Assembly (NCBI GenBank): GCA_002428895.1
Contig: DIYC01000045.1
Span: 10,991-22,265, forward strand
DNA from: Burkholderiales bacterium UBA6064
GTDB lineage: Bacteria; Pseudomonadota; Gammaproteobacteria; Burkholderiales; Burkholderiaceae_B
Reading direction: 5' to 3'
DNA length: 11,275 nt
The notes under the pieces are model-generated. The model was not told the DNA's origin, made no database searches, and was given only the letters and a program-made list of their open reading frames with translations. Shown one piece after another: positions 1 through 6,978 of the stretch. The stretch's first letter is position 1, and every line of letters starts with the position of its first letter. The position numbers and the translations under genes are program-made.

Positions 1-303
1 CAACGAAGCCGATGCCCCCACTTTTTTAGCGTATTGAGTCAGTTCAATCGCTTCGGTGGTGGAGTTGCCCCCTGTGCCAGCAATCACCGGCACCCGGCCG
101 GCCACTTGCTCAACACAGACACGAATTAATTCACCGTGTTCTTCAACGTTCACAGTAGGTGATTCACCCGTGGTGCCAACCGCAACAATGCCATGCGTCC
201 CTTCTTGAATATGCCAATCGATTAATTGACGAAAAGTTTTGTAATCGAGCGACCCATCTTCGAACATGGGTGAAACCAACGCGACTAAGCTGCCAGTGAT
301 CAT
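1..303 (-). CDS. dapA: 4-hydroxy-tetrahydrodipicolinate synthase, 5' part only (runs off left edge)
   Basis: DapA condenses pyruvate with L-aspartate-4-semialdehyde in the cytosol, the first committed step to diaminopimelate and lysine. Only the first 101 codons are in the window; the rest lies beyond position 1. The visible protein starts [13 protein letters not shown] and carries the family signature GTTGES at about residues 43-48, in the beta-strand that supplies the active-site threonines, followed by [12 protein letters not shown] at about 70-81, part of the TIM barrel. The catalytic lysine is outside the window. The ATG at 303 is preceded by AAGGA (309-313) at good spacing. It follows trpS after 73 bp on the same strand, an order I recall from Burkholderiales. 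A TACAAT-like box at 335-340 might give it a promoter of its own, but no good -35 accompanies it. Identity is secure; the only limitation is truncation. Confidence 0.95.
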   Translation of the reverse strand, partial: MITGSLVALVSPMFEDGSLDYKTFRQLIDWHIQEGTHGIVAVGTTGESPTVNVEEHGELIRVCVEQVAGRVPVIAGTGGNSTTEAIELTQYAKKVGASASL

Positions 304-376
304 GCAAATCCTTTGTATTTCAGTATGGTTGAAGATTGTAACGCAACGAAAGCATTTTATGCGGCACAGAGTGAAA

Positions 377-1585
377 TCAAGAGTAATCTAAGCCCATACT
401 GCTACGAACATCGCGCATGGTTTCTTGTGCCAACACACGTGCGCGTTCGCAACCATCGGCAATCAGGTTTTTAATCAACGAAGGATCATCGACATAAGCG
501 GCTGCGCGCTCACGCATGGGCGACAGCTCGCGAATCATTGCATCCATGATTGGCTCTTTACACTGAATACAACCAATGCCTGCGGTTTTACACCCTTCTT
601 GAACCCATTGCCTTTGCTTTTCGTCGGAATAAATTTGGTGAAGCTGCCAAACTGGGCATTTTTCAGGATCGCCTGGGTCTGTTCGCCGAACGCGTTGTGG
701 GTCGGTGGGCATTTTTTTTATTTTTTGGCGAACCATGTCAGGTTCTTCACGCAATGAAATGGTGTTGTGATAGCTTTTAGACATTTTTTGCCCATCTAGG
801 CCAGGCATTTTTGCAGCCTCAGTGAGCAAGGCTTTAGGTTCAGCCAAAATTAATTTACGCCCACCTTCTAAGTAACCAAACAAACGTTCACGATCGGCCA
901 TGCTTAAATTCTGTGCCTCGCTCAGCATGGCGCGAGCTTGTTCAAGCGCAGCCTCTTCACCATGCTCTTGATGCCGATTACGCAGATCAAGATACAATTT
1001 AGCGCGTTTTGATCCTAATTTTTTAACGGCATCCAGTGCCTTTGATTCAAAATTAACTTCTTTGCCATAAAAATGATTAAAGCGACGCGCCACTTCACGC
1101 GTTAACTCAATGTGAGGCACTTGGTCTTCACCCACCGGCACATGCGTTGCACGATAAATCAAAATATCGGCCGATTGTAAAAGTGGGTACCCTAAAAACC
1201 CATACGTGTCTAAATCGCGTTCTCGCAGCGTTTCTTGTTGGTCTTTGTAAGTTGGTACACGTTCTAGCCAACCCAAGGGCGTTGACATCGATAGCAACAG
1301 ATGAAGCTCGGCATGTTCAGGCACTTTTGATTGAATAAATAAAGTGGCTTGAGCAGGATCTACCCCAGCAGCGAGCCAGTCAATCACCATGTCCCACACG
1401 TTGTTTTCAATGCATTCTGGGGTATCGTAATGCGTTGTTAAAGCATGCCAATCGGCCACAAAAAACAGGCAGGGTAATTCGTTTTGTAAACGAACCCAGT
1501 TTTTTAACACCCCATGGTAATGCCCCAAATGAAGCAAACCCGTTGGACGCATGCCTGATAACACTCGCTCTGAGAACATTTTCAT
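377..1585 (-). CDS. trpS: Tryptophanyl-tRNA synthetase, long betaproteobacterial form with four-cysteine motif
   Basis: This cytosolic class I aminoacyl-tRNA synthetase charges tRNA-Trp with tryptophan using ATP. The Rossmann catalytic domain shows the HIGH signature as HLGH (19-22, in [12 protein letters not shown]) and the KMSKS loop intact at 267-271. Conserved TrpRS stretches [11 protein letters not shown] (132-142) and [14 protein letters not shown] (151-164) are also present. At 402 residues it is about 70 longer than E. coli TrpRS; the extra sequence lies mostly at about 185-255, before KMSKS, as in other betaproteobacterial enzymes. Cysteines 310, 332, 339 and 342 form C-x21-C-x6-C-x2-C, close to the C-x22-C-x6-C-x2-C motif that holds a [4Fe-4S] cluster in Thermotoga maritima TrpRS. 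The ATG at 1585 directly abuts the TAA of the upstream protease gene with no clear Shine-Dalgarno, so coupled translation is likely. A second ATG two codons on (1579) is an alternative start. Confidence 0.97.
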   Translation of the reverse strand: MKMFSERVLSGMRPTGLLHLGHYHGVLKNWVRLQNELPCLFFVADWHALTTHYDTPECIENNVWDMVIDWLAAGVDPAQATLFIQSKVPEHAELHLLLSMSTPLGWLERVPTYKDQQETLRERDLDTYGFLGYPLLQSADILIYRATHVPVGEDQVPHIELTREVARRFNHFYGKEVNFESKALDAVKKLGSKRAKLYLDLRNRHQEHGEEAALEQARAMLSEAQNLSMADRERLFGYLEGGRKLILAEPKALLTEAAKMPGLDGQKMSKSYHNTISLREEPDMVRQKIKKMPTDPQRVRRTDPGDPEKCPVWQLHQIYSDEKQRQWVQEGCKTAGIGCIQCKEPIMDAMIRELSPMRERAAAYVDDPSLIKNLIADGCERARVLAQETMRDVRSSMGLDYS

Positions 1586-2239
1586 TTAAAAATTAAAAAG
1601 AGTTGAAATTGCACCATAACCCACCACTAAAATGGGTCTTAATAAAATTGGAAGTACATTTAGAAACAGCAACAGCAGCAAAATAAAAAAACCGTAAGGC
1701 TCTGTTTTACCATAAGTGTACGCTGCCGGTGGGAGCAAATAACTAAATAGGATACGCCCACCATCTAGGGGTAAAATGGGTAACAAATTCAACGCACCCA
1801 AAGCCAAATTAACCACAATGCCCGCTTGTGCCATTTCTAAAAAAAATGGTTCGCTAAACCCTGTTAATGCAAATGTTTTTAACAGCCCTGCCCACCCAAT
1901 TGCCATTAAAAAATTAGCTGCAGGCCCTGCTACTGCCACATAACGCATGTCTCGTTTTGGGCTAGACAATCGACCAAAATCGACTGGCACAGGTTTAGCC
2001 CAACCAAACAAAAACATAGACCCGCCCAATGCCGCCGAAGACATCACAATTAGCAAAGGTACAATCACAGTGCCCACAGGGTCAATGTGCTTAAAAGGAT
2101 TTAAAGTAATGCGCCCTGCTTGCTGTGCCGTGTTGTCCCCAAAGCGAAGTGCCACATAGCCGTGCGCAGCCTCGTGCAGCGTAATTGCTAACAACACGGG
2201 TAACGCATAAATAGATAAAGTTTGAATTAATTCATTCAC
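1586..2239 (-). CDS. Site-2 protease family (M50) membrane metalloprotease
   Basis: This is a polytopic inner-membrane zinc metalloprotease of the M50/site-2 family, which cleaves transmembrane or membrane-adjacent substrates. The substrate is unknown. The zinc motif HEAAH (22-26) sits in the first hydrophobic helix, and the second metal-ligand motif NLLPILPLDGG (151-161, ligand D159) is in a later helix. Further hydrophobic segments lie at about 55-80, 102-120, 137-155 and 183-212. I set the start at GTG 2239, giving 217 residues: AAGGA (2248-2252) lies 8 nt upstream, and HEAAH then falls where family members have it. An upstream ATG at 2323 would add 28 residues from inside yciO and is less likely. 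The start overlaps the end of yciO by 8 nt and the stop abuts trpS, so the three genes probably form one coupled operon. No PDZ domain is visible, so it resembles the minimal Rip-like form rather than RseP. Confidence 0.92.
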   Translation of the reverse strand: MNELIQTLSIYALPVLLAITLHEAAHGYVALRFGDNTAQQAGRITLNPFKHIDPVGTVIVPLLIVMSSAALGGSMFLFGWAKPVPVDFGRLSSPKRDMRYVAVAGPAANFLMAIGWAGLLKTFALTGFSEPFFLEMAQAGIVVNLALGALNLLPILPLDGGRILFSYLLPPAAYTYGKTEPYGFFILLLLLFLNVLPILLRPILVVGYGAISTLFNF

Positions 2240-2894
2240 TGAATAAATCCTTAGATTCAACCACAACGGGTTCAAGTGGGCCCACCAAAGGACCCGCCCC
2301 AAGACGAAGCACCTTGGGCTCATCGGTAGTCCAATCGATCACCGTTGTGGACTGAAGACCACACGGACGGCCATCGGACAATACCAAGTCAAGCTCATGT
2401 TCGAGCGTGTCACGAATGACTTCAGCCTCTTGAAACGGAAAATCCATGTGACTCAGTTGTAAAGTGCTGGCAATTAGAGGTTCGTCAAGTTCGCTTAATA
2501 AACCCTGAACAACTAGATGATTGGGCACCCGCAAACCAATCGATTTTTTGGATGGATGAGAAATTCGTTTGGGCACCTCTTTGGTGGCATTTAAAATAAA
2601 TGTATATGGCCCTGGGGTGACTGCTTTTAACAAACGATATTGGATATTACTCACAATTGCATAATTACCTAATGCACTTAAGTCGCGGCAAAGCAAAGCC
2701 AGGTGCTGTTTTTCAGAAATACCTTTTAAGCGACGCAAACGTTCAACCGCATTTTTATGATCAAGCGCACACACCAGCGAATAACAACTGTCTGTAGGCA
2801 GCGCCGCCAAACCACCAAGGCGAATAATTTGCGCCGCTTGGCGCAACAAACGAGTTTGCGGATTGTCGGGATGTAATTGAAAAAACTGCGCCAA
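2232..2894 (-). CDS. yciO: YciO-type Sua5/YrdC-domain protein (L-threonylcarbamoyladenylate synthase family)
   Basis: This protein belongs to the YrdC/Sua5 superfamily, whose TsaC/Sua5 members make threonylcarbamoyl-AMP for the t6A37 tRNA modification. The YciO branch is related, but its physiological role is less settled. Visible family features are the N-terminal GGLAALPTDSCYSL (27-40), a basic segment RRLKGISEKQ (54-63) in the nucleotide-binding region, PGPYTFIL, SIGLRVPNH, and STTVIDW followed by KVLRLGAG near the C terminus. It has 220 residues and one domain, without the Sua5 C-terminal domain. The TsaC-type SxN motif appears as ASTLQLS, which points to YciO rather than TsaC. The start is TTG 2894, supported by GAGGA (2901-2905) 6 nt upstream. 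It is first in the run with the M50 protease and trpS, and its stop overlaps the protease start. The family is certain; the YciO label is probable. Confidence 0.9.
   Translation of the reverse strand: MAQFFQLHPDNPQTRLLRQAAQIIRLGGLAALPTDSCYSLVCALDHKNAVERLRRLKGISEKQHLALLCRDLSALGNYAIVSNIQYRLLKAVTPGPYTFILNATKEVPKRISHPSKKSIGLRVPNHLVVQGLLSELDEPLIASTLQLSHMDFPFQEAEVIRDTLEHELDLVLSDGRPCGLQSTTVIDWTTDEPKVLRLGAGPLVGPLEPVVVESKDLFSE
2248..2252 (-). promoter_or_regulatory. Shine-Dalgarno fixing the GTG start of the M50 protease
   Basis: AAGGA on the minus strand lies 8 nt before GTG 2239 and inside the 3' end of yciO. It supports this start over the longer reading frame opening at 2323. Confidence 0.7.
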
Positions 2895-2900
2895 AAGTGT

Positions 2901-2905
2901 TCCTC
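2901..2905 (-). promoter_or_regulatory. Strong Shine-Dalgarno fixing the TTG start of yciO
   Basis: GAGGA on the minus strand lies 6 nt before TTG 2894. No ATG or GTG is nearby in frame, so this site decides the start. Confidence 0.7.
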
Positions 2906-3006
2906 ACAAAAAATTGAATTTAATTATCCCAGATAAAGCCAACTTGAATGGCTCACCTTAGACAAAGAGAAACAGGAAATTTCAGGTCTTGGTTAAGCCT
3001 GACAAA

Positions 3007-3813
3007 CTATGCGTTTTGTTTCGCTTCAAGCTGCTGCAACCAAACCAGTTCTTGCTCAGAAAACCCTGCCTGTTTACGTGCTTCATAATTAAAAGGAGAC
3101 CGAGGTAAAGGCACGTCATAATCGCGTAAACAACGCTCAAACTCAGCAATAGGGTCTTTGTGTTCCGCTTGACACAAGGCGTTGTACCAATAATTACCTA
3201 TTTCAACATGACCAATTTCGTCACGTAAAATAATATCTAAAATGTGCGCGCTTTCTAAGGCGCCCGCCTGCGCCAATTTTTCACGAATCGCTGGGCAAGC
3301 ATCTAAGCCCCTCGCCTCATGTAAACGTGGCACCAAAGCCAACCGAGCCAACAGACTGGTTTGAGTTTTTGTGGCCACTTCCCACAAACCATTGTGCGCT
3401 GGGTAATCACCGTAGACCACACCATACGTTTGTAACCGTTGGCACAACAGTTGATGATGGTGGGCTTCTTCTTGAGCAACTTTTAGCCAATCCAGATAAA
3501 ATTGAGCGGGCATGTTGGCAAACCGCACGATTAAATCGAGCGCTAAATTAATTGCATTAAACTCAATGTGCGCCAACGCATGCAACAACATTCCACGCCC
3601 TTGCGCAGACTGCACCGAACGAGTAGGCAAATGCTTGGGTGCAACCAACATAGGCTTAGCGGGCTGCCCTACTTGAGGCTGTAAAGCCAACGCAGGCTGC
3701 TTAACCCCATCATGCGCAGGTAAAGCCAACGTCAGTTTCACTTTTTTAGCAGAACAAGCACATTCTAAAGCCTGTTGCGCTAAAACTCGGATGCAAGTCT
3801 CATGAAAGACCAT
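3007..3813 (-). CDS. DUF455 ferritin-like domain protein
   Basis: This cytosolic helical protein of 268 residues matches the DUF455 ferritin-like family, whose reaction is not established. Probable di-iron or di-metal ligands are visible: H82/E84 in ALAHIEFNAINLALD, the ExxH pair E115/H118 or E116/H119 in QEEAHHH, E166 in LHEARGLD, and ExxH E199/H202 in RDEIGHVEIG. Repeated E and ExxH positions on four helices are the ferritin-like pattern. Residues 1-75 form a less conserved extension containing several cysteines (7, 18, 20) and an A/Q/P-rich stretch. The ATG at 3813 has a purine-rich GGTGGG about 7 nt upstream. It is divergent from the gamma-carbonic anhydrase gene across 128 bp, an arrangement I recall from other Burkholderiales. 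The relationship to MiaE-type tRNA hydroxylases is only at fold level, so I assign no enzymatic activity. Confidence 0.9.
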   Translation of the reverse strand: MVFHETCIRVLAQQALECACSAKKVKLTLALPAHDGVKQPALALQPQVGQPAKPMLVAPKHLPTRSVQSAQGRGMLLHALAHIEFNAINLALDLIVRFANMPAQFYLDWLKVAQEEAHHHQLLCQRLQTYGVVYGDYPAHNGLWEVATKTQTSLLARLALVPRLHEARGLDACPAIREKLAQAGALESAHILDIILRDEIGHVEIGNYWYNALCQAEHKDPIAEFERCLRDYDVPLPRSPFNYEARKQAGFSEQELVWLQQLEAKQNA

Positions 3814-3861
3814 AAAATACCCACCATTTCAGTCAATTGAATGCGCAGGTGGGGGAGTTGA

Positions 3862-3890
3862 TTGCACACCCACTCAAATCGCGATAAATT
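3862..3890 (+). promoter_or_regulatory. Candidate promoter for the gamma-carbonic anhydrase / hslO unit
   Basis: TTGCAC (3862-3867) and TAAATT (3885-3890) are separated by 17 bp in the divergent gap. They would give a leader of about 45 nt before GTG 3942. Both boxes are imperfect sigma-70 matches, so this is tentative. Confidence 0.35.
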
Positions 3891-3941
3891 AAAGCGACAC
3901 CACCACTTAGCAAACCCGCGACCCAACAACAAGAAAATACT

Positions 3942-4466
3942 GTGGCCATTTACCAATTTGAAAACAAACAACCCCAAATTGCCCAAACGGCCTATGTCGC
4001 AGAACTTTGCAGCATTATAGGCCAAGTCAGCCTTGCAGATTACTGTACCGTGTGGGACTTTGCGTCGATTCGTGGCGACAATGAACCGATTGTCATACAC
4101 GCTCGGTCTAACATTCAAGAAGGTGCGGTATTACACACCGACATGGGCGCCCCGCTTGTGGTAGGGCAAAATGTCACAGTAGGTCACCAAGCATGCTTGC
4201 ATGGCTGCACCATTGGCGATGGCAGTTTAATTGGCATTCAAGCGATTGTGCTGAACCACGCAAACATCGGCAAACACTGTATTATCGCAGCCGGTGCATT
4301 AATTCCCGAAGGGAAAATAATCCCGGACTATTCATTGGTCATGGGCAGCCCTGGCAAAGTCGTACGCAGTGTACAACCCAGCGATCTTGAAAAACTCAGC
4401 AAAGGGGTTGAACAATACGTCCTAAAAGCCCAGCGTTTTAAGCAAAGCTTGGTTCAATTAGATTAA
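3942..4466 (+). CDS. Gamma-class carbonic anhydrase family protein (left-handed beta-helix)
   Basis: This 174-residue protein is of the YrdA/PaaY/CaiE-like gamma-carbonic anhydrase family, normally a cytosolic trimer with a metal at each subunit interface. Imperfect hexapeptide repeats of the left-handed beta-helix run from about residue 12 to 125, followed by a C-terminal helix (SDLEKLSKGVEQYVLKAQRF). The three expected metal-binding histidines are H65 (AVLHTD), H82 (VGHQA) and H87 (CLHG). The IRGD motif (43-46, with R44 and D46) and NIQE (57-60) are also present. The proton-shuttle acidic loop of archaeal Cam is missing, as in most bacterial homologues, so carbonic anhydrase activity is not assured. 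The start is GTG 3942 with only a weak upstream AGAA. hslO follows after 11 nt, so the two are probably cotranscribed. Confidence 0.92.
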   Translation: MAIYQFENKQPQIAQTAYVAELCSIIGQVSLADYCTVWDFASIRGDNEPIVIHARSNIQEGAVLHTDMGAPLVVGQNVTVGHQACLHGCTIGDGSLIGIQAIVLNHANIGKHCIIAAGALIPEGKIIPDYSLVMGSPGKVVRSVQPSDLEKLSKGVEQYVLKAQRFKQSLVQLD

Positions 4467-4477
4467 AAAGCGAGTTG

Positions 4478-5419
4478 ATGATGAAACATGACACACTCTC
4501 CACCTTACTGTTTAGCAACGCCGGTTGTCGAGCTCAAATTGTGCGCCTTGAACACGCCTGGGAAAAAATAGTCGCGCACCATGACCTGCCCAAACCTGTG
4601 CAGCAACTTCTTGGCGAATTGGTTGCAGCCAGTGTGCTGTTATCGGCATCGCTCAAATTTAACGGGTCTTTAATCATTCAATTACAAGGCGACGGCCCCG
4701 TAAAACTGATGGTGGCCGAATGCAACAACCATTTGGGCATTCGTGCCACCGTTAAACTATCGCCTAAACATAAAATTTCTGACGCGCACACCTTTAAGCA
4801 ATTGGTGAATCAACACAACAAAGGTTTATGTGTACTGGTGCTAGACCCGCACAATCGACAACCTGGGCAGCAACCGTACCAAGGCGTTGTATCGCTAGAA
4901 GGCAATAACATGGCCCAAGCGCTTGAAGCCTACATGAGCCATTCAGAACAACTCAACACCAAAATTCATTTAGTCAGCTCCGCACACACCGTGGCTGGGC
5001 TGTTAATTCAGCAAATGCCTGAACACGGTGGCAAAACCCACAAAAAAAATACTGTTGACCCTGACGGCTGGAATACCGTCATTGCGTTGACTGAAACCAT
5101 TCAAACCGATGAACTGTTACAACTTGCGCCGCAAGAAGTTGCGTATCGCCTTTACCATGAATTAGAACCCGAAGTATTGGCTGAACGCACCCCAAAATTT
5201 GAATGCACCTGTTCACGCAGTAAAGTCAGTAACATGCTGCTTCGTTTGGGAGAACCTGAAATTAAAGAAGCGCTTCGCGAACAAAACCACCTTGATATTC
5301 ATTGTGAGTTTTGTAACGCGGCCTACCACTTTACCGAAGCGCAGTGCCTCAAGTTGTTTGAACAACACGACCTTGAAGACTTTGACGCAGTTGGCAAAAA
5401 AACCAGAACTTTGCATTGA
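4478..5419 (+). CDS. hslO: Hsp33 redox-regulated molecular chaperone
   Basis: Hsp33 is a cytosolic holdase activated by oxidation and mild unfolding; it binds aggregation-prone proteins under hypochlorite or peroxide stress. The N-terminal domain shows LLGELVAASVLLSASLKFNGSL (about 45-65) and the QGDGPVKLMVAEC segment. The C-terminal redox switch has the zinc-binding CxC (C243, C245 in FECTCS) and CxxC (C276, C279 in HCEFC), so the switch is complete. The length, about 313 residues, is normal. The start is uncertain within two codons: TTG 4475, ATG 4478 and ATG 4481 are consecutive, and the weak GCGAG at 4470-4474 fits 4481 best by spacing. It is 11 nt behind the carbonic anhydrase gene. The abiE operator region begins right after its stop, making this the left housekeeping border of the accessory block. 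Confidence 0.96.
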   Translation: MMKHDTLSTLLFSNAGCRAQIVRLEHAWEKIVAHHDLPKPVQQLLGELVAASVLLSASLKFNGSLIIQLQGDGPVKLMVAECNNHLGIRATVKLSPKHKISDAHTFKQLVNQHNKGLCVLVLDPHNRQPGQQPYQGVVSLEGNNMAQALEAYMSHSEQLNTKIHLVSSAHTVAGLLIQQMPEHGGKTHKKNTVDPDGWNTVIALTETIQTDELLQLAPQEVAYRLYHELEPEVLAERTPKFECTCSRSKVSNMLLRLGEPEIKEALREQNHLDIHCEFCNAAYHFTEAQCLKLFEQHDLEDFDAVGKKTRTLH

Positions 5420-5445
5420 TGCGTGTTCATAAGGCCACAGAGTTA

Positions 5446-5484
5446 GTCTACAAAAAGTTACTTAAAAAGTAACTTTTTGTAGAC
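5446..5484. promoter_or_regulatory. Upstream AbiE operator: 39-bp perfect inverted repeat (IR1)
   Basis: The arms GTCTACAAAAAGTTACTT (5446-5463) and its exact complement (5467-5484) flank a 3-base AAA centre. The element matches IR2 at 32 of 39 positions and has the same arm and spacer lengths. It lies 78 bp before the abiEi start. The AbiE family is known to be autorepressed by AbiEi bound to paired inverted repeats, so I read it as an operator. The RNA could also fold into a hairpin behind hslO, but no T-run follows, so it is not a standard terminator. Confidence 0.75.
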
Positions 5485-5498
5485 CTGAAGCTGCGGGG

Positions 5499-5528
5499 TT
5501 GCTTAAAAAAGACGAATCGGTATACAAT
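5499..5528 (+). promoter_or_regulatory. Candidate abiE promoter
   Basis: TTGCTT (5499-5504) is followed after 18 bp by TACAAT (5523-5528); TATACA at 5521 with a 16-bp spacer is an alternative. The -10 box lies inside the left arm of IR2 and the -35 box lies between IR1 and IR2. A repressor bound at both repeats would cover this promoter. Confidence 0.45.
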
Positions 5529-5558
5529 TAGTTACTTAAACAGTAACTAATTGTATAC
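5520..5558. promoter_or_regulatory. Downstream AbiE operator: 39-bp inverted repeat (IR2)
   Basis: The arms GTATACAATTAGTTACTT (5520-5537) and CAGTAACTAATTGTATAC (5541-5558) surround AAA. The pairing is perfect except for the innermost base pair, and one more pair (G5519/C5559) extends the palindrome outward. IR2 lies 74 bp from IR1, measured repeat to repeat. It ends 3 bases before the TTG start of abiEi and includes the presumed -10 box and transcription start. Confidence 0.75.
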
Positions 5559-5561
5559 CCA

Positions 5562-6095
5562 TTGAATCATCGAGAACAACTTATTGCTGCCTTTTCACAG
5601 TCAGGCCACATTGGCGGTGGTGTGCACTCCGGTCATGAGATCGCCTACCTATTAGCCAAACCTTATAATGCAGCCTTTAAAAAATATTTAACCGATTGTG
5701 TTCACGCACAGATTTTGCGACGAGTTGCCCAGGGCATTTATGAATGCACGCTAACGCCTCCCGATTCCCACACTGCCCTATACCAAATCATCAAAAAAAT
5801 GCGCCCTGGTTTTTTAACTTACATTAGCCTTGAAAGCCAGCTCAGTTACAGTGGCGATATTTCACAAGTTGTTTTTGATCGCGTAACCCTCATGACCAAA
5901 GGCCGAGCAGGCACCTTTAACACACCGTATGGCGTAATTGAAATGACCCACACCAAAAAGCCAATCCGTGTGCTCATGCCGAATCTATATTTTGATGCAG
6001 ACATAAAAATGTATCGTGCCACCACTCAACAAGCAATTGCCGACTTAAAAGCCTGCAAAAGAAACTTGCACTTACTTGAGAATTTAAATGCTTAA
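5562..6095 (+). CDS. abiEi: AbiEi-family antitoxin and autorepressor of an AbiE toxin-antitoxin system
   Basis: This 177-residue protein is the probable antitoxin of a type IV AbiE module. In the family, AbiEi neutralises the AbiEii toxin without a stable protein complex and represses its own operon through an N-terminal winged helix. The first 60 residues fit a winged helix: a helical start, GHEIAYLLAKPYNAAFKKYLTDCVHAQILRR, then the wing-like VAQGIYECT. The C-terminal part has the family-like run GFLTYISLESQLSYSGDISQVVFDRVTLMTKGR (83-115), then TPYGVIEMTHTKK (121-133). The start is TTG 5562; the next in-frame methionine is residue 80, inside the conserved region, so TTG is needed. No Shine-Dalgarno lies between IR2 and the start. 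It overlaps abiEii by 8 nt. GC content resembles the flanking genes. The family call rests on motif memory plus the gene order and operators. Confidence 0.85.
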   Translation: MNHREQLIAAFSQSGHIGGGVHSGHEIAYLLAKPYNAAFKKYLTDCVHAQILRRVAQGIYECTLTPPDSHTALYQIIKKMRPGFLTYISLESQLSYSGDISQVVFDRVTLMTKGRAGTFNTPYGVIEMTHTKKPIRVLMPNLYFDADIKMYRATTQQAIADLKACKRNLHLLENLNA

Positions 6096-6948
6096 TCGTG
6101 TCACCCAGCAGTTAATTCGAGAAAATCCAGAATATGCCAGCTTGTCTGAAGTGATTGAAAAAGAAATTTTGCATCACGACATCATGACGGTTTTAATTCA
6201 ACACGGTGCACTTCAAACCCTCACATTTATTGGCGGCACCGCATTAAGAATGTGCTACAACAGCAGCCGCTTGTCTGAGGACCTAGATTTTAATGGGGGT
6301 CACGGCTTTAAACCGTCGCAGTTGGTTGGCCTAGACACCGAAATTCAACACTACATTCAAAAAAAATATGAAACCGAAGTGTGGGTGAATGCACCCAACG
6401 AAGAAAAACAAGGCGACACTGTTTCTTGGAAAATCAGCATTGTTAAACAACCCAACCGCCCCGATTTGCCCAGGCAAAAAATGCATATTGATGTCTGCGC
6501 CGTCCCTTCGTTTGACATCAAAAAACGACCACTGATCAACCACTACAAGCTTGTTGTACCCACCGAAGGCTTACTGGTGCCGGTACAATCACCCGAAGAA
6601 ATTTTAGTCGACAAACTGATTGCTTTAGCCTTTCGCGCTCGGCGAATTAAACCGCGCGATTTATGGGACATAACCTGGTTAAAACAACGTGGCATTGAAC
6701 TGTCCAATACCTTACTGAATCAAAAACTAGAAGCAAGAAACAAACCCAAACCCGAGTTTCAACACGCCATACAGAGCCAAATCGACAAATTGCTTCACGA
6801 GGATGAAGTTAAAAATGATTTTAATGCAGAAATGCGCCGTTTTATTCCACAAAGCCTACAACAAAAAACACTAAACCAAGCTGATTATTGGCACTATCTG
6901 CAAACTGAAGTGCAAGCAATTGCAAGTGCTTGTACTTCAAATAAATGA
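6088..6948 (+). CDS. abiEii: AbiEii/AbiGii-family nucleotidyltransferase toxin
   Basis: This 286-residue protein is a DNA polymerase beta-fold nucleotidyltransferase of the AbiEii/AbiGii (DUF1814) family, the toxin of the AbiE module. Family toxins stop growth and can abort phage infection; related MenT enzymes transfer nucleotides to tRNA. The target here is unknown. The signature motif is complete: GGTALR (49-54) followed by RLSEDLDF (61-68), with metal-binding D65 and D67. A third acidic residue is likely D135 in MHIDV. The downstream motif EEILVDKLIAL (170-180, K176) and RIKPRDLWDITWL (187-199, D191/D194) are also present. No catalytic residue appears lost, so the toxin should be active. 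The ATG at 6088 overlaps the end of abiEi in ATGCTTAA, with weak GAGAA at 6078-6082, which favours coupled translation. It converges on the KAP NTPase gene, 30 bp apart. Confidence 0.92.
   Translation: MLNRVTQQLIRENPEYASLSEVIEKEILHHDIMTVLIQHGALQTLTFIGGTALRMCYNSSRLSEDLDFNGGHGFKPSQLVGLDTEIQHYIQKKYETEVWVNAPNEEKQGDTVSWKISIVKQPNRPDLPRQKMHIDVCAVPSFDIKKRPLINHYKLVVPTEGLLVPVQSPEEILVDKLIALAFRARRIKPRDLWDITWLKQRGIELSNTLLNQKLEARNKPKPEFQHAIQSQIDKLLHEDEVKNDFNAEMRRFIPQSLQQKTLNQADYWHYLQTEVQAIASACTSNK
6907..6938. other. Hairpin over the 3' end of abiEii
   Basis: GAAGTGCAAGC (6907-6917) and GCTTGTACTTC (6928-6938) can pair over 11 positions with one G-T mismatch and a 10-base loop, just before the abiEii stop. 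No T-run follows on either strand, so it is not a canonical terminator. It may limit read-through between the converging genes, or be a chance result of coding sequence. Confidence 0.3.
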
Positions 6949-6978
6949 GCTGGGTTGCATTAGGTTTTTTACACGACT

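Noticed and set aside
335..340. TACAAT as the -10 box of a dapA promoter
   Set aside because: No acceptable -35 box lies 16-18 bp upstream (the hexamer there is GCATAA). The gene may be cotranscribed with trpS instead.
2240..2323. A 28-residue longer N terminus for the M50 protease
   Set aside because: It lies wholly inside yciO, has no ribosome site, and adds a non-family-like segment before the first membrane helix. GTG 2239 has AAGGA at the right spacing.
2895..3006. Terminator between the DUF455 gene and yciO
   Set aside because: Only a 4-bp CAGG/CCTG pairing with a long loop and no T-run is present; nothing else stands out in this gap.
3780..4118. A minus-strand open frame of 112 residues across the divergent gap
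   Set aside because: It is antisense to the 5' part of the gamma-carbonic anhydrase gene and overlaps the start of the DUF455 gene. It shows no recognisable domain and is best explained as a chance frame.
5446..5484. IR1 as an intrinsic terminator of hslO
   Set aside because: The 18-bp arms could form a strong hairpin, but the bases after it are CTGAAG, not a T-run, and the element matches IR2 in length and sequence. Operator is the better reading.
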